Shown piece after piece: positions 1 to 8,409 of a stretch of DNA of 40,035 nt; the stretch's first letter is position 1; every line of letters begins with the position of its first letter. Source of the stretch: Bacillota bacterium (GTDB lineage: Bacteria > Bacillota > Clostridia > Saccharofermentanales > Fastidiosipilaceae); the NCBI GenBank assembly GCA_030057555.1, contig JASGUU010000028.1:1-40035 (forward strand). Reading direction: 5' to 3'. A program made the position numbers and the translations under genes. Under the pieces are notes generated by a model, which was not told the DNA's origin, searched no databases, and saw only the letters and a list, made by a program, of their open reading frames with translations.

Positions 1-119
1 TAAACATCTGGTATTAGCAACCAAAGACGCCTTGAAGAGCCCGGTGCGGGAAAACCGCACGCCGGGTTCTGTGGGGGGCAGGCAGCTTCTTGAAGAAGAA
101 GCTGACCTGTCTACTCGAC
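1..119 (+). mobile_element. 3' end of a group II intron (domains V and VI)
   Basis: Positions 37-69 fold as a classic domain V: GAGC at the 5' side (catalytic triad AGC at 38-40), GGTTC at the 3' side, a short upper stem closed by a GAAAA loop, and the usual internal bulge. Domain VI follows: AGCTTCTT (83-90) pairs with AAGAAGCT (95-102), and CAGG pairs with CCTG across a bulge holding A105, the likely branch-point adenosine. The intron should end within about 114-119, where CTACTCGAC resembles known bacterial 3' ends; the exact splice site is not fixed. Any reverse transcriptase gene lies upstream, outside the window. The intron sits just past the 3' end of the convergent dehydrogenase gene, in non-coding sequence. 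Domain V is seen directly; mobility cannot be judged. Confidence 0.8.
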
Positions 120-224
120 AAAGTCCCAAACCTGACCCTGCGCGCCATGCAGCGGCACCCGGCGGCTGCAGGCGAAGGAGCCGCCGCGGCAGCTGCTGCC
201 GCCGGACGGCCCCTCACTGTGTCT

Positions 225-1061
225 TCAGGATCGTTTGAGCGTCGGCGCATTTAGGGGCGGCGGCGTCCCCCAGCCGGTTTCAGCCATCTCCTCGAAGTTG
301 CGCTCGGGCATGCCGGGCAGGACGAGGCCACCGTCGACGCGCAGAGTGATGCCGGTAATGTAGGTGGCACGGTCGCTGCAGAGGAACTCGACGGCGTTGC
401 CGATGTCGATCGGGGTGCCGAGGCGCTTCAGGGGTATGCGGCGGGCGAGTTCGGAGGGCTGCCCATAGGGCCAGCGCGTATAGGTCGCCCCCGGCGCCAC
501 GCAGTTGAGCCGGATGCCCTCCGGGGCGAGCTGCAGGGCGACGGATTCGCAGGCGCGCTTCAGGGCGGCCTTGAGCCCGCCGTACTGCGGGTCGGTGGGA
601 TAGGCGCGGTCGCCGCGCGAGGAGGTGATCCAGACCACCGAGCCCTGGATTTTGTTCTCCACCATGTGGCGCGTGATGGCGCCGGTGGTCAGCAGATAGC
701 TGCGGTAGTTCAGGTTGTAGAGGAAGTCGAGTTCCTCGCCGGTGACGGAGAGAATGTGGTGGTGGCGCGTCACGCCGGCGTTGCAGACCAGCACGTCAAC
801 CCGGCCGAGCAGGCGGATGGCCTCGGCCGCCGCGATCTCGGCCGCCTCCGGCTGATCCAGTGCCGCCGCGATGAGGTGGCAGGTCCCGCCCAGTTCCGTC
901 ACCTGTTCAGCTGTCCATTGAGCCCCTTCGGGCCGGGCATTGTAGGTGATCGCGATGTCATAGCCGGCCTCGGCCAGCACCAGGGCGATGCCCTGTCCGA
1001 TGCCGCTGCTGCCGCCGGTGATGTAGGCGGTCGGGCGGGTGGCGTTTCCTGTCTCTGTCAT
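225..1061 (-). CDS. Short-chain dehydrogenase/reductase (SDR), classical type
   Basis: This 278-residue protein is a cytosolic NAD(P)-dependent oxidoreductase of the classical SDR family. The cofactor motif TGGSSGIG is at residues 15-22, the structural NAG at 94-96, and the catalytic set is Ser147/148, Tyr160 and Lys164 (YGGLK). The C-terminal half carries the usual RLNCVAPGAT and VDGG elements. The ATG at 1061 has GGAGGA six bases upstream. It lies 63 bases after a hydroxypyruvate-isomerase-like gene on the same strand, so the pair is probably one operon. That context suggests a sugar, polyol or sugar-acid substrate, but the sequence does not identify it. The tail after VDGG is about 25 residues longer than in many family members. 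Confidence 0.9.
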   Translation of the reverse strand: MTETGNATRPTAYITGGSSGIGQGIALVLAEAGYDIAITYNARPEGAQWTAEQVTELGGTCHLIAAALDQPEAAEIAAAEAIRLLGRVDVLVCNAGVTRHHHILSVTGEELDFLYNLNYRSYLLTTGAITRHMVENKIQGSVVWITSSRGDRAYPTDPQYGGLKAALKRACESVALQLAPEGIRLNCVAPGATYTRWPYGQPSELARRIPLKRLGTPIDIGNAVEFLCSDRATYITGITLRVDGGLVLPGMPERNFEEMAETGWGTPPPLNAPTLKRS

Positions 1062-1124
1062 GTCAGTTCCTCCGTTGTGCCTTTGGCTGATTCACACGTT
1101 GAGCGAAGTTGGAAGTATACGTTT

Positions 1125-1898
1125 TCAGTGCGGCCGGGCCAGTACGCCGGACAGCCTGGCGGCGAAGTCCAGCAGTCCCGCGAGCGGATCGCCGAGCGGG
1201 GCGTACTCGAGCCCCACCGGGCCGCGGTAGCTGGCGGCATGGACCGCCTCCAGGATCCCGACCGGGTTCAGCTCGCCGATCCATGGCTCATGGCGTCCGG
1301 GATTGCCGGCGAGGTGGAGATGGCCGACATGGGGCAGCAGCTCCGTCAGGTGCCGGATGACATCGCCCTCGGTAATCTGCTGGTGGTAGATGTCAAAGAG
1401 CAGGCGCACATGGGGATGATGGACCGCCTGCATCAGTGCGAGGGCATCCCCGCTCGTACTGAGGTAGTAGCCCACATGGTCGACGCGGATGTTGAGCGGC
1501 TCGATGAGCAGGCGGATGTCGGCATCTGCGAGCATGGGCGCGGCTCGGCCGAGGCAGTCCACCATCGCGTCAAACTGGGCCCCGCGCGCGGCCCCGGTAT
1601 CCTGGCCCGTCTGGGTAATCAGAGAGGGGACACCGAGCCTGTTTGCCTGCCGCAGCGCGGCCTCGAGCCCGCGCAGCCAGTCGTCGTGGCCCGCCGGATC
1701 GACGAGGCTGCCGCCTTCGGTGACAAAGGTTGAGACCTCGAAGCCATCGCGCTCCATGAAGCCGCGCAGGGCATCCAGATCCTTGTTCGACCAGCTCCAG
1801 AACTCGACCAGGCGGAAGGGCGTCGGGCGCAGCAGCTCGAGCGCCTCCGTCAGAGAGAGGGCACCAAAGAGCATTTCGGTACACAAAGACAGACGCAT
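1125..1898 (-). CDS. Hydroxypyruvate isomerase-like TIM-barrel protein
   Basis: A 257-residue protein of the xylose-isomerase-like TIM-barrel superfamily (sugar phosphate isomerase/epimerase), closest by motif to hydroxypyruvate isomerase (Hyi). Likely metal ligands are Glu133 in IEPLN, Asp169 in LLFDIYH, His195 in HLHLAGNPGRHE and Glu231 in LEYAPLG. The PGRHEPWIGELN stretch is very like the PGRHEPGTGEIN loop of Hyi. I chose the ATG at 1898 because AGGAGG lies seven bases before it on the minus strand; a longer reading from 1934 has no comparable site. It heads a probable two-gene operon with the dehydrogenase. Isomerase and dehydrogenase together would fit catabolism of a small hydroxy-acid or sugar acid. 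The exact substrate is inference. Confidence 0.85.
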   Translation of the reverse strand: MRLSLCTEMLFGALSLTEALELLRPTPFRLVEFWSWSNKDLDALRGFMERDGFEVSTFVTEGGSLVDPAGHDDWLRGLEAALRQANRLGVPSLITQTGQDTGAARGAQFDAMVDCLGRAAPMLADADIRLLIEPLNIRVDHVGYYLSTSGDALALMQAVHHPHVRLLFDIYHQQITEGDVIRHLTELLPHVGHLHLAGNPGRHEPWIGELNPVGILEAVHAASYRGPVGLEYAPLGDPLAGLLDFAARLSGVLARPH

Positions 1899-1946
1899 GG
1901 GATGACCTCCTGACCGTGGCCCGGGGCGGGGCATTTCTTTCGCGCC

Positions 1947-1988
1947 TATAATAACTCAAGCCCGCAGCATCGGGTGAGGTGATACACT
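1947..1988 (+). promoter_or_regulatory. Candidate promoter region for the Mur ligase gene
   Basis: The divergent gap holds a perfect TATAAT at 1947-1952 without a clear -35 box, and a second candidate, the extended -10 TGATACACT at 1980-1988. The latter would start transcription near 1995, about 40 bases before the GTG at 2034. A TATAAT without a good -35 is weak evidence, and the same gap must also hold the minus-strand promoter for the isomerase gene. Confidence 0.35.
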
Positions 1989-2033
1989 CTGTTGAAGATA
2001 ACAAGCAGCCGCAGCACAGGGAGGAAGCAGCAG

Positions 2034-3569
2034 GTGACGATCCGCGATCCCAGACAACTTTACGACTGGCTCCAGGCTTCGCGCCGGGACGACTACCGCG
2101 GGGACGAATTCCGCCTCGCCCGCTGCAGCGGCATCGCGGCCGACAGCCGCCGCGTCGAGCCGGGGATGCTCTTTGCCGCCATCCGCGGGCTGACGGTGGA
2201 CGGACATCAGTTTTTGCCTGCCGTTGCCCGCCAGGGTGCCGCCGCCGCCCTCGTCGAAGTCCCCGATCCCGCCCTCGATCTGCCGCAGTTTGTCGTCCCC
2301 GACACGCCCGCCGCCCTCGGCGAGGCCTGCCGCACATTTTATGCCACGGCGACGCCGGGACTGCGGTATGTCGCTGTGACCGGCACCAACGGGAAGACCA
2401 CGACCACCGGGCTCGCCGCCCACATGCTCGGCGCCGCGGGCCTCCGGGTCGGCAGCGTCAGCACCAACGGCGTCCGCCACCCCCGGCTCACGAGCGGCCA
2501 TCTCGACCACACCACGCCCGACACGGTCTCGCTGCATCAGCTGCTCGCCCGCCTCATCGAACTCGGCAGCGATGTCATCCTCGTTGAAACGAGTTCGCAC
2601 GCGCTGGTGCAGCAGCGGGTGGCAGGCATCGACTTCGACGTCGCTGCCTTCACCAACCTGAGCCATGAGCATCTCGACTACCACGGCACGATGGAGGAGT
2701 ACGGGGCGGCGAAGGCCCTGCTCTTCGCCGGCCTGGGTCCCGATGCCAGAGCGGTTCTCAACCGCGACGATGCGGCGTATGGGCAGATGGCTCGGGCAGG
2801 CAAAGCTCCCATCCTCGACTGCTCCCTCACGGACACAAACGCCGCGGTCTTCCTCGTCCCGGGTTCGCGGCGGGTGACCGCCGACGTGCAGCATTTTGCC
2901 GTGCAGGTCGAAGGCCGCAGGCTGGACATCGAACTCGCCCTGCCGGGCCTCTACAACATTGCCAACTGCCTCACGGCGCTCGGCATCGTGGCGGCGCTGG
3001 GCGCGGATGTGGAGCAGGCCGCCGCCGCCGCCTCGAGCTTTCCCGGGGCCGGGGGGCGGATGGAGCGCGTCTGGGGTCCCGTGCCCTGCCGCACCTATAT
3101 CGACTTCGCCCACACGACCGCCGCTCTGGAGGCGAGTCTCGGCGCCCTGCGCGAGACGCTCGCACCCGGTGCCCGTCTTCACGTGCTGCTCTCGGTGCGC
3201 GGCGAACGCGAACGCGGGAAGCGGGCCGACATGGGCCGTGTGGCCTCCGAGCTCGCCGACCGCGTCGTGCTGACGCTGAAGGATACCGGCAACGAGCCCC
3301 CGCAGCAGATCCTGGCGGACACGGCCGCCGGCTTCAGCGGCCCGGCTGTGATCGAAACGGAAGCCAACCGCCCGCGGGCACTGCGCCGCCTCGTCATGGA
3401 AGCCCGGCCGGGTGACGTGGTCATGGTGCTGGGACTCGTTGGGCGCGACCGCATGACACTGGGCGACCGCCTGCTGCTGCTCGATGACGCCGCCGCGCTG
3501 CGGCTGGCGGGGGCGGAGCGTGAAATGGACCTCTATCTCGCCGGAGAGAGCCGTGACGGTCCCGGCTGA
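2034..3569 (+). CDS. MurE-family Mur ligase, divergent (third-residue specificity unclear)
   Basis: A 511-residue ATP-dependent ligase of the MurE type. MurE adds the third amino acid to UDP-MurNAc-L-Ala-D-Glu in peptidoglycan synthesis. Visible motifs are the P-loop TGTNGKTTT (116-124), TTPDTVSL (160-167), ETSSHAL (185-191), NLSHEHLDYHGTMEEY (208-223), the lysine expected to be carbamylated (Lys227), GLYNIANCLTAL and IDFAHTTAALE. The parts that select the third residue are unusual: DNPR of meso-DAP enzymes is replaced by DTGNEPP (417-423), and GKGHE by GLVGRDR (467-473). The GTG at 2034 is preferred because GGGAGGA ends nine bases before it; a TTG at 1992 has no such site. It precedes a MoxR/DUF58 cluster. 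It could be a true MurE with altered specificity or a paralogue acting on another substrate. Confidence 0.8.
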   Translation: MTIRDPRQLYDWLQASRRDDYRGDEFRLARCSGIAADSRRVEPGMLFAAIRGLTVDGHQFLPAVARQGAAAALVEVPDPALDLPQFVVPDTPAALGEACRTFYATATPGLRYVAVTGTNGKTTTTGLAAHMLGAAGLRVGSVSTNGVRHPRLTSGHLDHTTPDTVSLHQLLARLIELGSDVILVETSSHALVQQRVAGIDFDVAAFTNLSHEHLDYHGTMEEYGAAKALLFAGLGPDARAVLNRDDAAYGQMARAGKAPILDCSLTDTNAAVFLVPGSRRVTADVQHFAVQVEGRRLDIELALPGLYNIANCLTALGIVAALGADVEQAAAAASSFPGAGGRMERVWGPVPCRTYIDFAHTTAALEASLGALRETLAPGARLHVLLSVRGERERGKRADMGRVASELADRVVLTLKDTGNEPPQQILADTAAGFSGPAVIETEANRPRALRRLVMEARPGDVVMVLGLVGRDRMTLGDRLLLLDDAAALRLAGAEREMDLYLAGESRDGPG

Positions 3570-3578
3570 TGCTATACT
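3570..3578 (+). promoter_or_regulatory. Extended -10 promoter for moxR operon
   Basis: TGCTATACT is a good extended -10 element directly after the Mur ligase stop codon at 3569. Transcription would begin near 3585, upstream of the ATG at 3614 and downstream of an earlier in-frame start, which supports the later start. No convincing -35 box is seen, which is common for extended -10 promoters. Confidence 0.5.
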
Positions 3579-3613
3579 CAAAGGAGTTACGGAACGGATA
3601 CGAGGTGAATGCC

Positions 3614-4570
3614 ATGAACAGACCGCAGATGGTGGTGGAGCGCCTGAACCGCGTCATCCTCGGCAAGCAGGAGGTTATAGAGGACCTCATCGTCGCCGTT
3701 CTGGCCGGCGGACATGTTCTGCTGGAGGATGTGCCAGGTACCGGAAAGACGACACTCGCCAAGGCCCTGGCCCGCCTCCTCGACCTCGACTTCAAGCGCA
3801 TTCAGTTCACCCCCGACCTGCTGCCTTCGGAGCTTACCGGCATCACCTATTTCGACCAGAGCCGGAGCAGCTTTGTCTTCCGCCCCGGTTCGGTTTTCAC
3901 GCAGGTCCTGCTCGCCGACGAAATCAACCGCGCGACGCCCAGAACACAGTCGAGCCTGCTCGAGTGCATGGAGGAACGGCAGGTTTCGGTGGACGGCGAG
4001 ACCTACAGGCTCTCCGATCCCTTTATCGTTCTGGCGACGGAGAATCCGCTGGAAACGCAGGGCACCTTTCCGTTGCCCGAGGCCCAGCTCGACCGCTTCA
4101 TGATGCGCCTCGCGATCGGCTATCCTCCGGCCGCCGCCGAACTCGCCATGATTGACGCCTGGCTGGCCGACAACCCCCTCGAAGAGCTCGAGCCGGTGCT
4201 CGACGGGCCCGCCCTGCTGGAGCTCCGCGGGCGGAGCCGGCGCATCCATGTCGGCCCCGCCGTGCGCTCCTACATCCTCTCCATCATCCAGGCGACCAGG
4301 AGCAGCGACCGCCTGCTGCTGGGCGCGAGTCCCCGGGCGACGCTGGCGCTGACCCATGCCGCCCAGGCCCGGGCCCTGCTCGAAGAAGCCGACTTCGTGA
4401 CCCCGGATCATGTCAAGCGCGTTACCGTCCCGGTTCTGGCCCATCGCATCCTCCTGCGCGGCAGCCAGCTCGGCCGCTCCTCCGATGCCCAGCGCAGCCG
4501 CATCCGCGACCTGCTCGCCGAACTGCCGGTGCCCACCGAGGACCTTTCTGTCGGCAATCCGGAGGACTAG
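3614..4570 (+). CDS. MoxR-family AAA+ ATPase
   Basis: A 318-residue cytosolic AAA+ ATPase of the MoxR group, which usually acts as a chaperone-like partner of a DUF58 protein encoded next door. Walker A is PGTGKTT (41-47), Walker B is LLADEINRA with Asp102-Glu103, sensor 1 is FIVLATENP, and the arginine-rich LDRFMMRL helix follows. Length and motif order are normal for the family. The ATG at 3614 has GAGGTG six bases upstream and lies after a probable promoter at 3570-3578; an in-frame start at 3569 would precede the predicted transcription start. The DUF58 gene begins six bases after the stop. Function in cell-envelope or stress processes is known for some relatives, but no target can be named here. 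Confidence 0.93.
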   Translation: MNRPQMVVERLNRVILGKQEVIEDLIVAVLAGGHVLLEDVPGTGKTTLAKALARLLDLDFKRIQFTPDLLPSELTGITYFDQSRSSFVFRPGSVFTQVLLADEINRATPRTQSSLLECMEERQVSVDGETYRLSDPFIVLATENPLETQGTFPLPEAQLDRFMMRLAIGYPPAAAELAMIDAWLADNPLEELEPVLDGPALLELRGRSRRIHVGPAVRSYILSIIQATRSSDRLLLGASPRATLALTHAAQARALLEEADFVTPDHVKRVTVPVLAHRILLRGSQLGRSSDAQRSRIRDLLAELPVPTEDLSVGNPED

Positions 4571-4576
4571 TCTCCC

Positions 4577-5959
4577 ATGACCGTTCTGCTCGCCGTCGCC
4601 GCGCTGCTGGGCCTCGTCGTCTGGTTCCAGAATCTCGTCTTTCGCCGCTATGGCCTGAGACAGCTGCGCTATGACTGCTACCTCAACCGCCATGAGGTCT
4701 TCGAGGGCGAGGAGCTGCACCTGATCGAAATCGTACGCAACCAGAAGCCGCTGCCGCTGCCGTGGCTGAAATCGGAGCTCGCGACCTCGCCCTGGCTTGA
4801 CTTCGCCGGCTCAAAGGGCATACGCACCGACCGCCTGCGCCTCGTCTCCTCCGTCTTCATGCTGCGCGGCTGGCATCAGCTGCGCCGCGAGTGGCAGGTG
4901 CGCTGCCGCCATTTCGGCTGGCAGGGGATTGAGAAGGTTCTGCTGGTCTCGAATGATCTGCTCGGGAATGTCACGCTCTCGCAGCCGCTGCCGATCCAGT
5001 CCTGGATTCTGGTCCTGCCGCGGCCCTATGACATGGCGGCCCTGCCCTGGGAGGCCCGGCGCATCTTCGGCAACATGCAGGTCCGGCGCCTCTTCGTGCC
5101 CGATCCCTTTTTCATCGAGGGTGTCACCGAGTACAGCGGCCATGAGCCGCTGCGCTCGATACACTGGCTGGCCTCCGCGCGCGAGCAGCGCCTGATGGTC
5201 CACCGCCTGCAGGACAGTCAGGATCAGAGCGTGGCGGTCATCCTGAATCTCGAACCGCGGCGCTCGCTGACGCGCTTCGAGCGCTCGCCCCTCGAATATG
5301 CCGATGCCATACGGCTGGCGGCGACGGCCTTTGACCAGACCCTGGCCACGGGTGTGCCGGTCGAGTTCATCACGAATTCTCTGCCCCGGCCTCTGCCCGA
5401 GGGCCTCGACCTCGAGGCACGGCAGGCCTCCGCCTCGGGTGCCGCCAATCCCATGATCGAGGAGATCCTCGACGAGGATTTCGATACCGGACTCGCCCTC
5501 GAAAGCCGCGAACGCGGCTGGTACCGCAGCGAACGGGCACAGGGGAGGGCGCATGTCTATGGCCTGCTGCGGGTGCTGGCGACGCTGCAGAACCAGCCGA
5601 CGGTGTCTTTCGCCACTCTGCTGGAAGCGCTCGAGTACGAGCTCGCGGCTACGGACCTCATCATCCTGAGTTTCTACATCGACCCCGTCATCGAGGACTT
5701 CGTCCGGCGCCAGATCGCCCTCGGCCGCCGGCCGCGTATCGGCCTGCTGTCATCGGGTGAGGATGAGCACACGCGCCAGGTCAGCGCGGGTGACCTCGAC
5801 GGCTGCGTCATCCCTCTGTACCGCATCGCCCACAATCTCCGCGAGGCTGCTCTGGCGAGCGGCCTGACTGTGGGGGAGGCAGGAATTCCGGAGGCGCTGG
5901 GCGAGGCGCCGGAGAACGGCTCCGGAGAGGAGGCCGACGATGTCGCGGCGGCGTCCTGA
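4577..5959 (+). CDS. DUF58 domain protein (MoxR partner)
   Basis: A 460-residue protein with an N-terminal hydrophobic helix (about residues 2-18) and the DUF58 hallmark EYSGHEPLRSIHW at 185-197 followed by the SAREQRLMVHR-type basic stretch. DUF58 proteins have a von Willebrand factor A-like fold and occur beside MoxR ATPases. Here the gene starts six bases after moxR, with GGAGG lying on the moxR stop, and it overlaps the following membrane protein by 20 bases, so the three are probably co-translated. There is a single N-terminal anchor rather than the usual hairpin of two, and the acidic C-terminal tail (about the last 30 residues) is poorly conserved in type. Biochemical role unknown. Confidence 0.88.
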   Translation: MTVLLAVAALLGLVVWFQNLVFRRYGLRQLRYDCYLNRHEVFEGEELHLIEIVRNQKPLPLPWLKSELATSPWLDFAGSKGIRTDRLRLVSSVFMLRGWHQLRREWQVRCRHFGWQGIEKVLLVSNDLLGNVTLSQPLPIQSWILVLPRPYDMAALPWEARRIFGNMQVRRLFVPDPFFIEGVTEYSGHEPLRSIHWLASAREQRLMVHRLQDSQDQSVAVILNLEPRRSLTRFERSPLEYADAIRLAATAFDQTLATGVPVEFITNSLPRPLPEGLDLEARQASASGAANPMIEEILDEDFDTGLALESRERGWYRSERAQGRAHVYGLLRVLATLQNQPTVSFATLLEALEYELAATDLIILSFYIDPVIEDFVRRQIALGRRPRIGLLSSGEDEHTRQVSAGDLDGCVIPLYRIAHNLREAALASGLTVGEAGIPEALGEAPENGSGEEADDVAAAS

Positions 5960-7565
5960 AACGGTGGCCGAGCCGCGTCGCCTCGCCGGCTTCCGCCTGC
6001 TGCGGGCGCTCAACCTCAGCTGCGTCATTCTCTCCTTCTGGCCTCTGCTGCTGTTTATCATCTCCCTGCTTGGCTTCGGTTCGAAGGCGCTGCGGGAGCC
6101 CTGGCGCACGCCGCTGAGCACCGGCATCGACCTCGCCATGATCGCGCTGCCGGCCGTTCTGGCCTATCTCATCGAGCCGCTGCTGGTGGCCCGCGATCCC
6201 GTACTGCCGCCGCGCTACTACGACTGGAGCGATCCCAACGAACGCCTGCCGGAGCGCTCCTCGGAGCTGTTGACGGCGCGGGAGATGGCGCGCAGTGCGG
6301 AGCGCGCGAGGCGGCAGGAGGCGTCGCTCGAGGCCCGGCGGGCGGCGGGCCTGCGCGGCTGGGCCCGGGCCCGTGTCGTGCCGGCTCTGCGCCAGCTCGC
6401 CTGGTTCGCGGGGACGGCGGTTCTGGCGGGCCTGCGCGGCTGGCAGCTCAACATGCTGTACAGCATGCTGCTCACGCTCTGTGCGGTCGTGTTGATGAAG
6501 CTTTGCATCGATGCGCCGCTGCGGAGCTATGCCGACATCTATCGCTTCAGCTACTATGGCGCCTTCCTCGCCATCAGTCTGGTCCATCTCTTCATCGTGG
6601 GGCTCTTTGGCATCGAGCCCTGGGTCGAACTGCATCTGGTGCTCTTTTTCTACATCACCATGGTTCTGCTCGTGACACGCAATCAGGTGACCATCGATAC
6701 CGTGATGCGCCGCGGCAATCACAGCCTCGAGGATCTGCCGCGCGGTCTGCGCAGGCGCAACGTCCTGCTGGTGCTGCTGATGTGCGCCGCGATTCCGCTT
6801 ATCTATCTGCTGCGGCATTTCCTCTCAGGCCTGTTCATCTGGGGCTGGGATATGCTGGTGCTGGCCATTGGGGTCATCGCCGGCTGGATTGAGATGCTTT
6901 TCCGCGGCGAGGCGACGCAGATCGGTGACGGCGGGCAGCTGGGCCTGCCGGACATGGGCGGCCTGCCGGAAGAGAGCGGCCGCTCCTGGTTCTGGGATCT
7001 CTTCTATTACGCCATTCTGGCCGGTATCATCACCCTGCTCTGGTACAGGCGCCGCGAGGTGGCAGGAGTCCTGCGCAGTGCATGGCAGCGCTTCAGGCGC
7101 TGGCTCTCGAGCCTGGTGCAGCACGACGGGCCCGGCGGCGAGGACGTCGAGCGCCATGCGCTCTATTCGGATCACCACTCGAATATCGATCCCGCCCGGC
7201 AGCTGCGCCGCCGCAGCCGGCGCCGCCAGCGCCGCGACTGGCGCCAGAACGTGCGCCGCTATCTGCAGCACGGGGGAGACGCGCTCGCACCGGAGCGGAC
7301 GCGCGAGGGCTTCCGGCTGCTGCTGGACTGGCTGGAGCTCGAGGAGGCGGATCTCGAGCGTTCCTACACGGCGCGTGAGATCGGGCGCAACAACCGCGAG
7401 CGTCTCGCGGCGGATGCCGGTTTCGATGAGGCCGGGCGTGAGGCTGTGACGGCGCTCTATGAATGGGCGCGCTACGATGATACGGAAATGGTACCCGAGC
7501 CGACCCGGGAGCTGCGGGCGGCTCAGCGTCTGCTCGAGGAGCGCCTCGCGAGCCTCGTGGACTAG
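5940..7565 (+). CDS. Polytopic membrane protein with cytosolic tail (MoxR/DUF58 operon)
   Basis: A 541-residue membrane protein with eight or nine hydrophobic segments, roughly residues 27-47, 60-82, 150-190 (two), 205-225, 228-246, 275-293, 297-318 and 350-368. A basic, arginine-rich hydrophilic domain follows (about 370-541). Its last part (REAVTALYEWARY...PTRELRAAQRL) resembles the DUF4129 tail found at the end of transglutaminase-like proteins in MoxR/DUF58 operons, but no transglutaminase Cys-His-Asp core is visible. The ATG lies inside the DUF58 gene, behind GGAGAGGAGG, and the two genes overlap by 20 bases. It is likely the membrane component of the same assembly. The specific family assignment is tentative. 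Confidence 0.75.
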   Translation: MSRRRPETVAEPRRLAGFRLLRALNLSCVILSFWPLLLFIISLLGFGSKALREPWRTPLSTGIDLAMIALPAVLAYLIEPLLVARDPVLPPRYYDWSDPNERLPERSSELLTAREMARSAERARRQEASLEARRAAGLRGWARARVVPALRQLAWFAGTAVLAGLRGWQLNMLYSMLLTLCAVVLMKLCIDAPLRSYADIYRFSYYGAFLAISLVHLFIVGLFGIEPWVELHLVLFFYITMVLLVTRNQVTIDTVMRRGNHSLEDLPRGLRRRNVLLVLLMCAAIPLIYLLRHFLSGLFIWGWDMLVLAIGVIAGWIEMLFRGEATQIGDGGQLGLPDMGGLPEESGRSWFWDLFYYAILAGIITLLWYRRREVAGVLRSAWQRFRRWLSSLVQHDGPGGEDVERHALYSDHHSNIDPARQLRRRSRRRQRRDWRQNVRRYLQHGGDALAPERTREGFRLLLDWLELEEADLERSYTAREIGRNNRERLAADAGFDEAGREAVTALYEWARYDDTEMVPEPTRELRAAQRLLEERLASLVD

Positions 7566-7591
7566 GCGCATATGAAAGGAGAGCTGTACCT

Positions 7592-8245
7592 GTGACAAAA
7601 CTGGATCCGGACCTGCGCGCCGCACTGCCGGCGGATCCCGGCCGTCGCCGGGCGCCGCAGTTTACATGGACGGAGGCCCTGGCGCTGCTGGAACACTACA
7701 ACCGTGAGGCCTTTCATCTCGAGCACGCTCATACGGTGGCCGGCGTCATGGCCTGGTACGCTGTGGAACTCGGCTATGGTGAAGAGCGCGAGTTCTGGCG
7801 CCTGGTCGGCCTGCTGCATGACATTGATTTCGAGCAGTTCCCGGAGGAACACTGCGTCCGGGGCGAGACGCTGCTGCTCGAGGCCGGGGTGGATCCCGAA
7901 ATCGTGCGCGCGGCGATGAGCCACGCCTATGGTATCTGCTCCGATATTGAGCCTCTGCACGAGATGGAGAAGGTTCTCTATGCGACCGATGAGCTGACCG
8001 GCCTGATTTCGGCTGTGACGGTCATCCGCCCCAGCCGCTCGACGCTGGATCTGAAGCTTTCGAGCCTGAAAAAGAAGTTCAAGCAGAATTCCTTCGCCGC
8101 CGGCTGCTCGCGCGATGTCATCCGTGACGGTGCCGGGCGTCTGGGCTGGGAGCTCGACGAGCTTCTCGAGCGCACGATCGCGGCGATGCAGCAGGTCGAG
8201 CGCGACGCCGCGGCCGCGGAGAGCGACGGGGCTGATGGCGGCTGA
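7592..8245 (+). CDS. HD-domain phosphohydrolase family protein
   Basis: A 217-residue cytosolic protein with an HD fold. The probable metal set is His45 or His47 (HLEHAHTV), His76-Asp77 (LLHDIDFEQFPEEH), His111 (SHAYG) and Asp133 (ATDELTG). The HD core ends near residue 175, and an alanine- and acid-rich tail closes the protein. HD proteins hydrolyse phosphate esters, often of nucleotides; the substrate is unknown. The GTG at 7592 has AAAGGAG about ten bases upstream. The gene follows the membrane protein of the MoxR operon by 26 bases and is probably the last gene of that transcription unit. Confidence 0.85.
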   Translation: MTKLDPDLRAALPADPGRRRAPQFTWTEALALLEHYNREAFHLEHAHTVAGVMAWYAVELGYGEEREFWRLVGLLHDIDFEQFPEEHCVRGETLLLEAGVDPEIVRAAMSHAYGICSDIEPLHEMEKVLYATDELTGLISAVTVIRPSRSTLDLKLSSLKKKFKQNSFAAGCSRDVIRDGAGRLGWELDELLERTIAAMQQVERDAAAAESDGADGG

Positions 8246-8380
8246 CGGTGGCTGACAGACATTCGGCCGCCACGAGGCCGGCGGAGCCTGTGGCTGCAGG
8301 CATCATGAAGGCCGGCCGGAGCAGAAAACGAATGGCCCGAGCCGCTTTTTGAACCTGTACATTTTTGTCGCTGAAATGAC

Positions 8381-8409
8381 TTGTCAAGTTAGCGGCATCT
8401 TTGTAATAT
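8381..8409 (+). promoter_or_regulatory. Sigma-A-type promoter of the satD operon
   Basis: TTGTCA (8381-8386) and TAATAT (8404-8409) are separated by exactly 17 bases, a near-consensus housekeeping promoter. Transcription should start near 8416, giving a leader of about 115 bases before the GTG at 8533. The surrounding 100 bases are clearly more AT-rich than the genes around them. Confidence 0.75.

Noticed and set aside
186-202. GCGGCAGC-T-GCTGCCGC as terminator of the dehydrogenase operon
   Set aside because: The inverted repeat is perfect, but the one-base spacer cannot form a normal loop without losing pairs, and no T run follows on either strand.
1956-3581. Long antisense frame opposite the Mur ligase
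   Set aside because: No domain or start signal is visible, and it crosses the divergent promoter gap.
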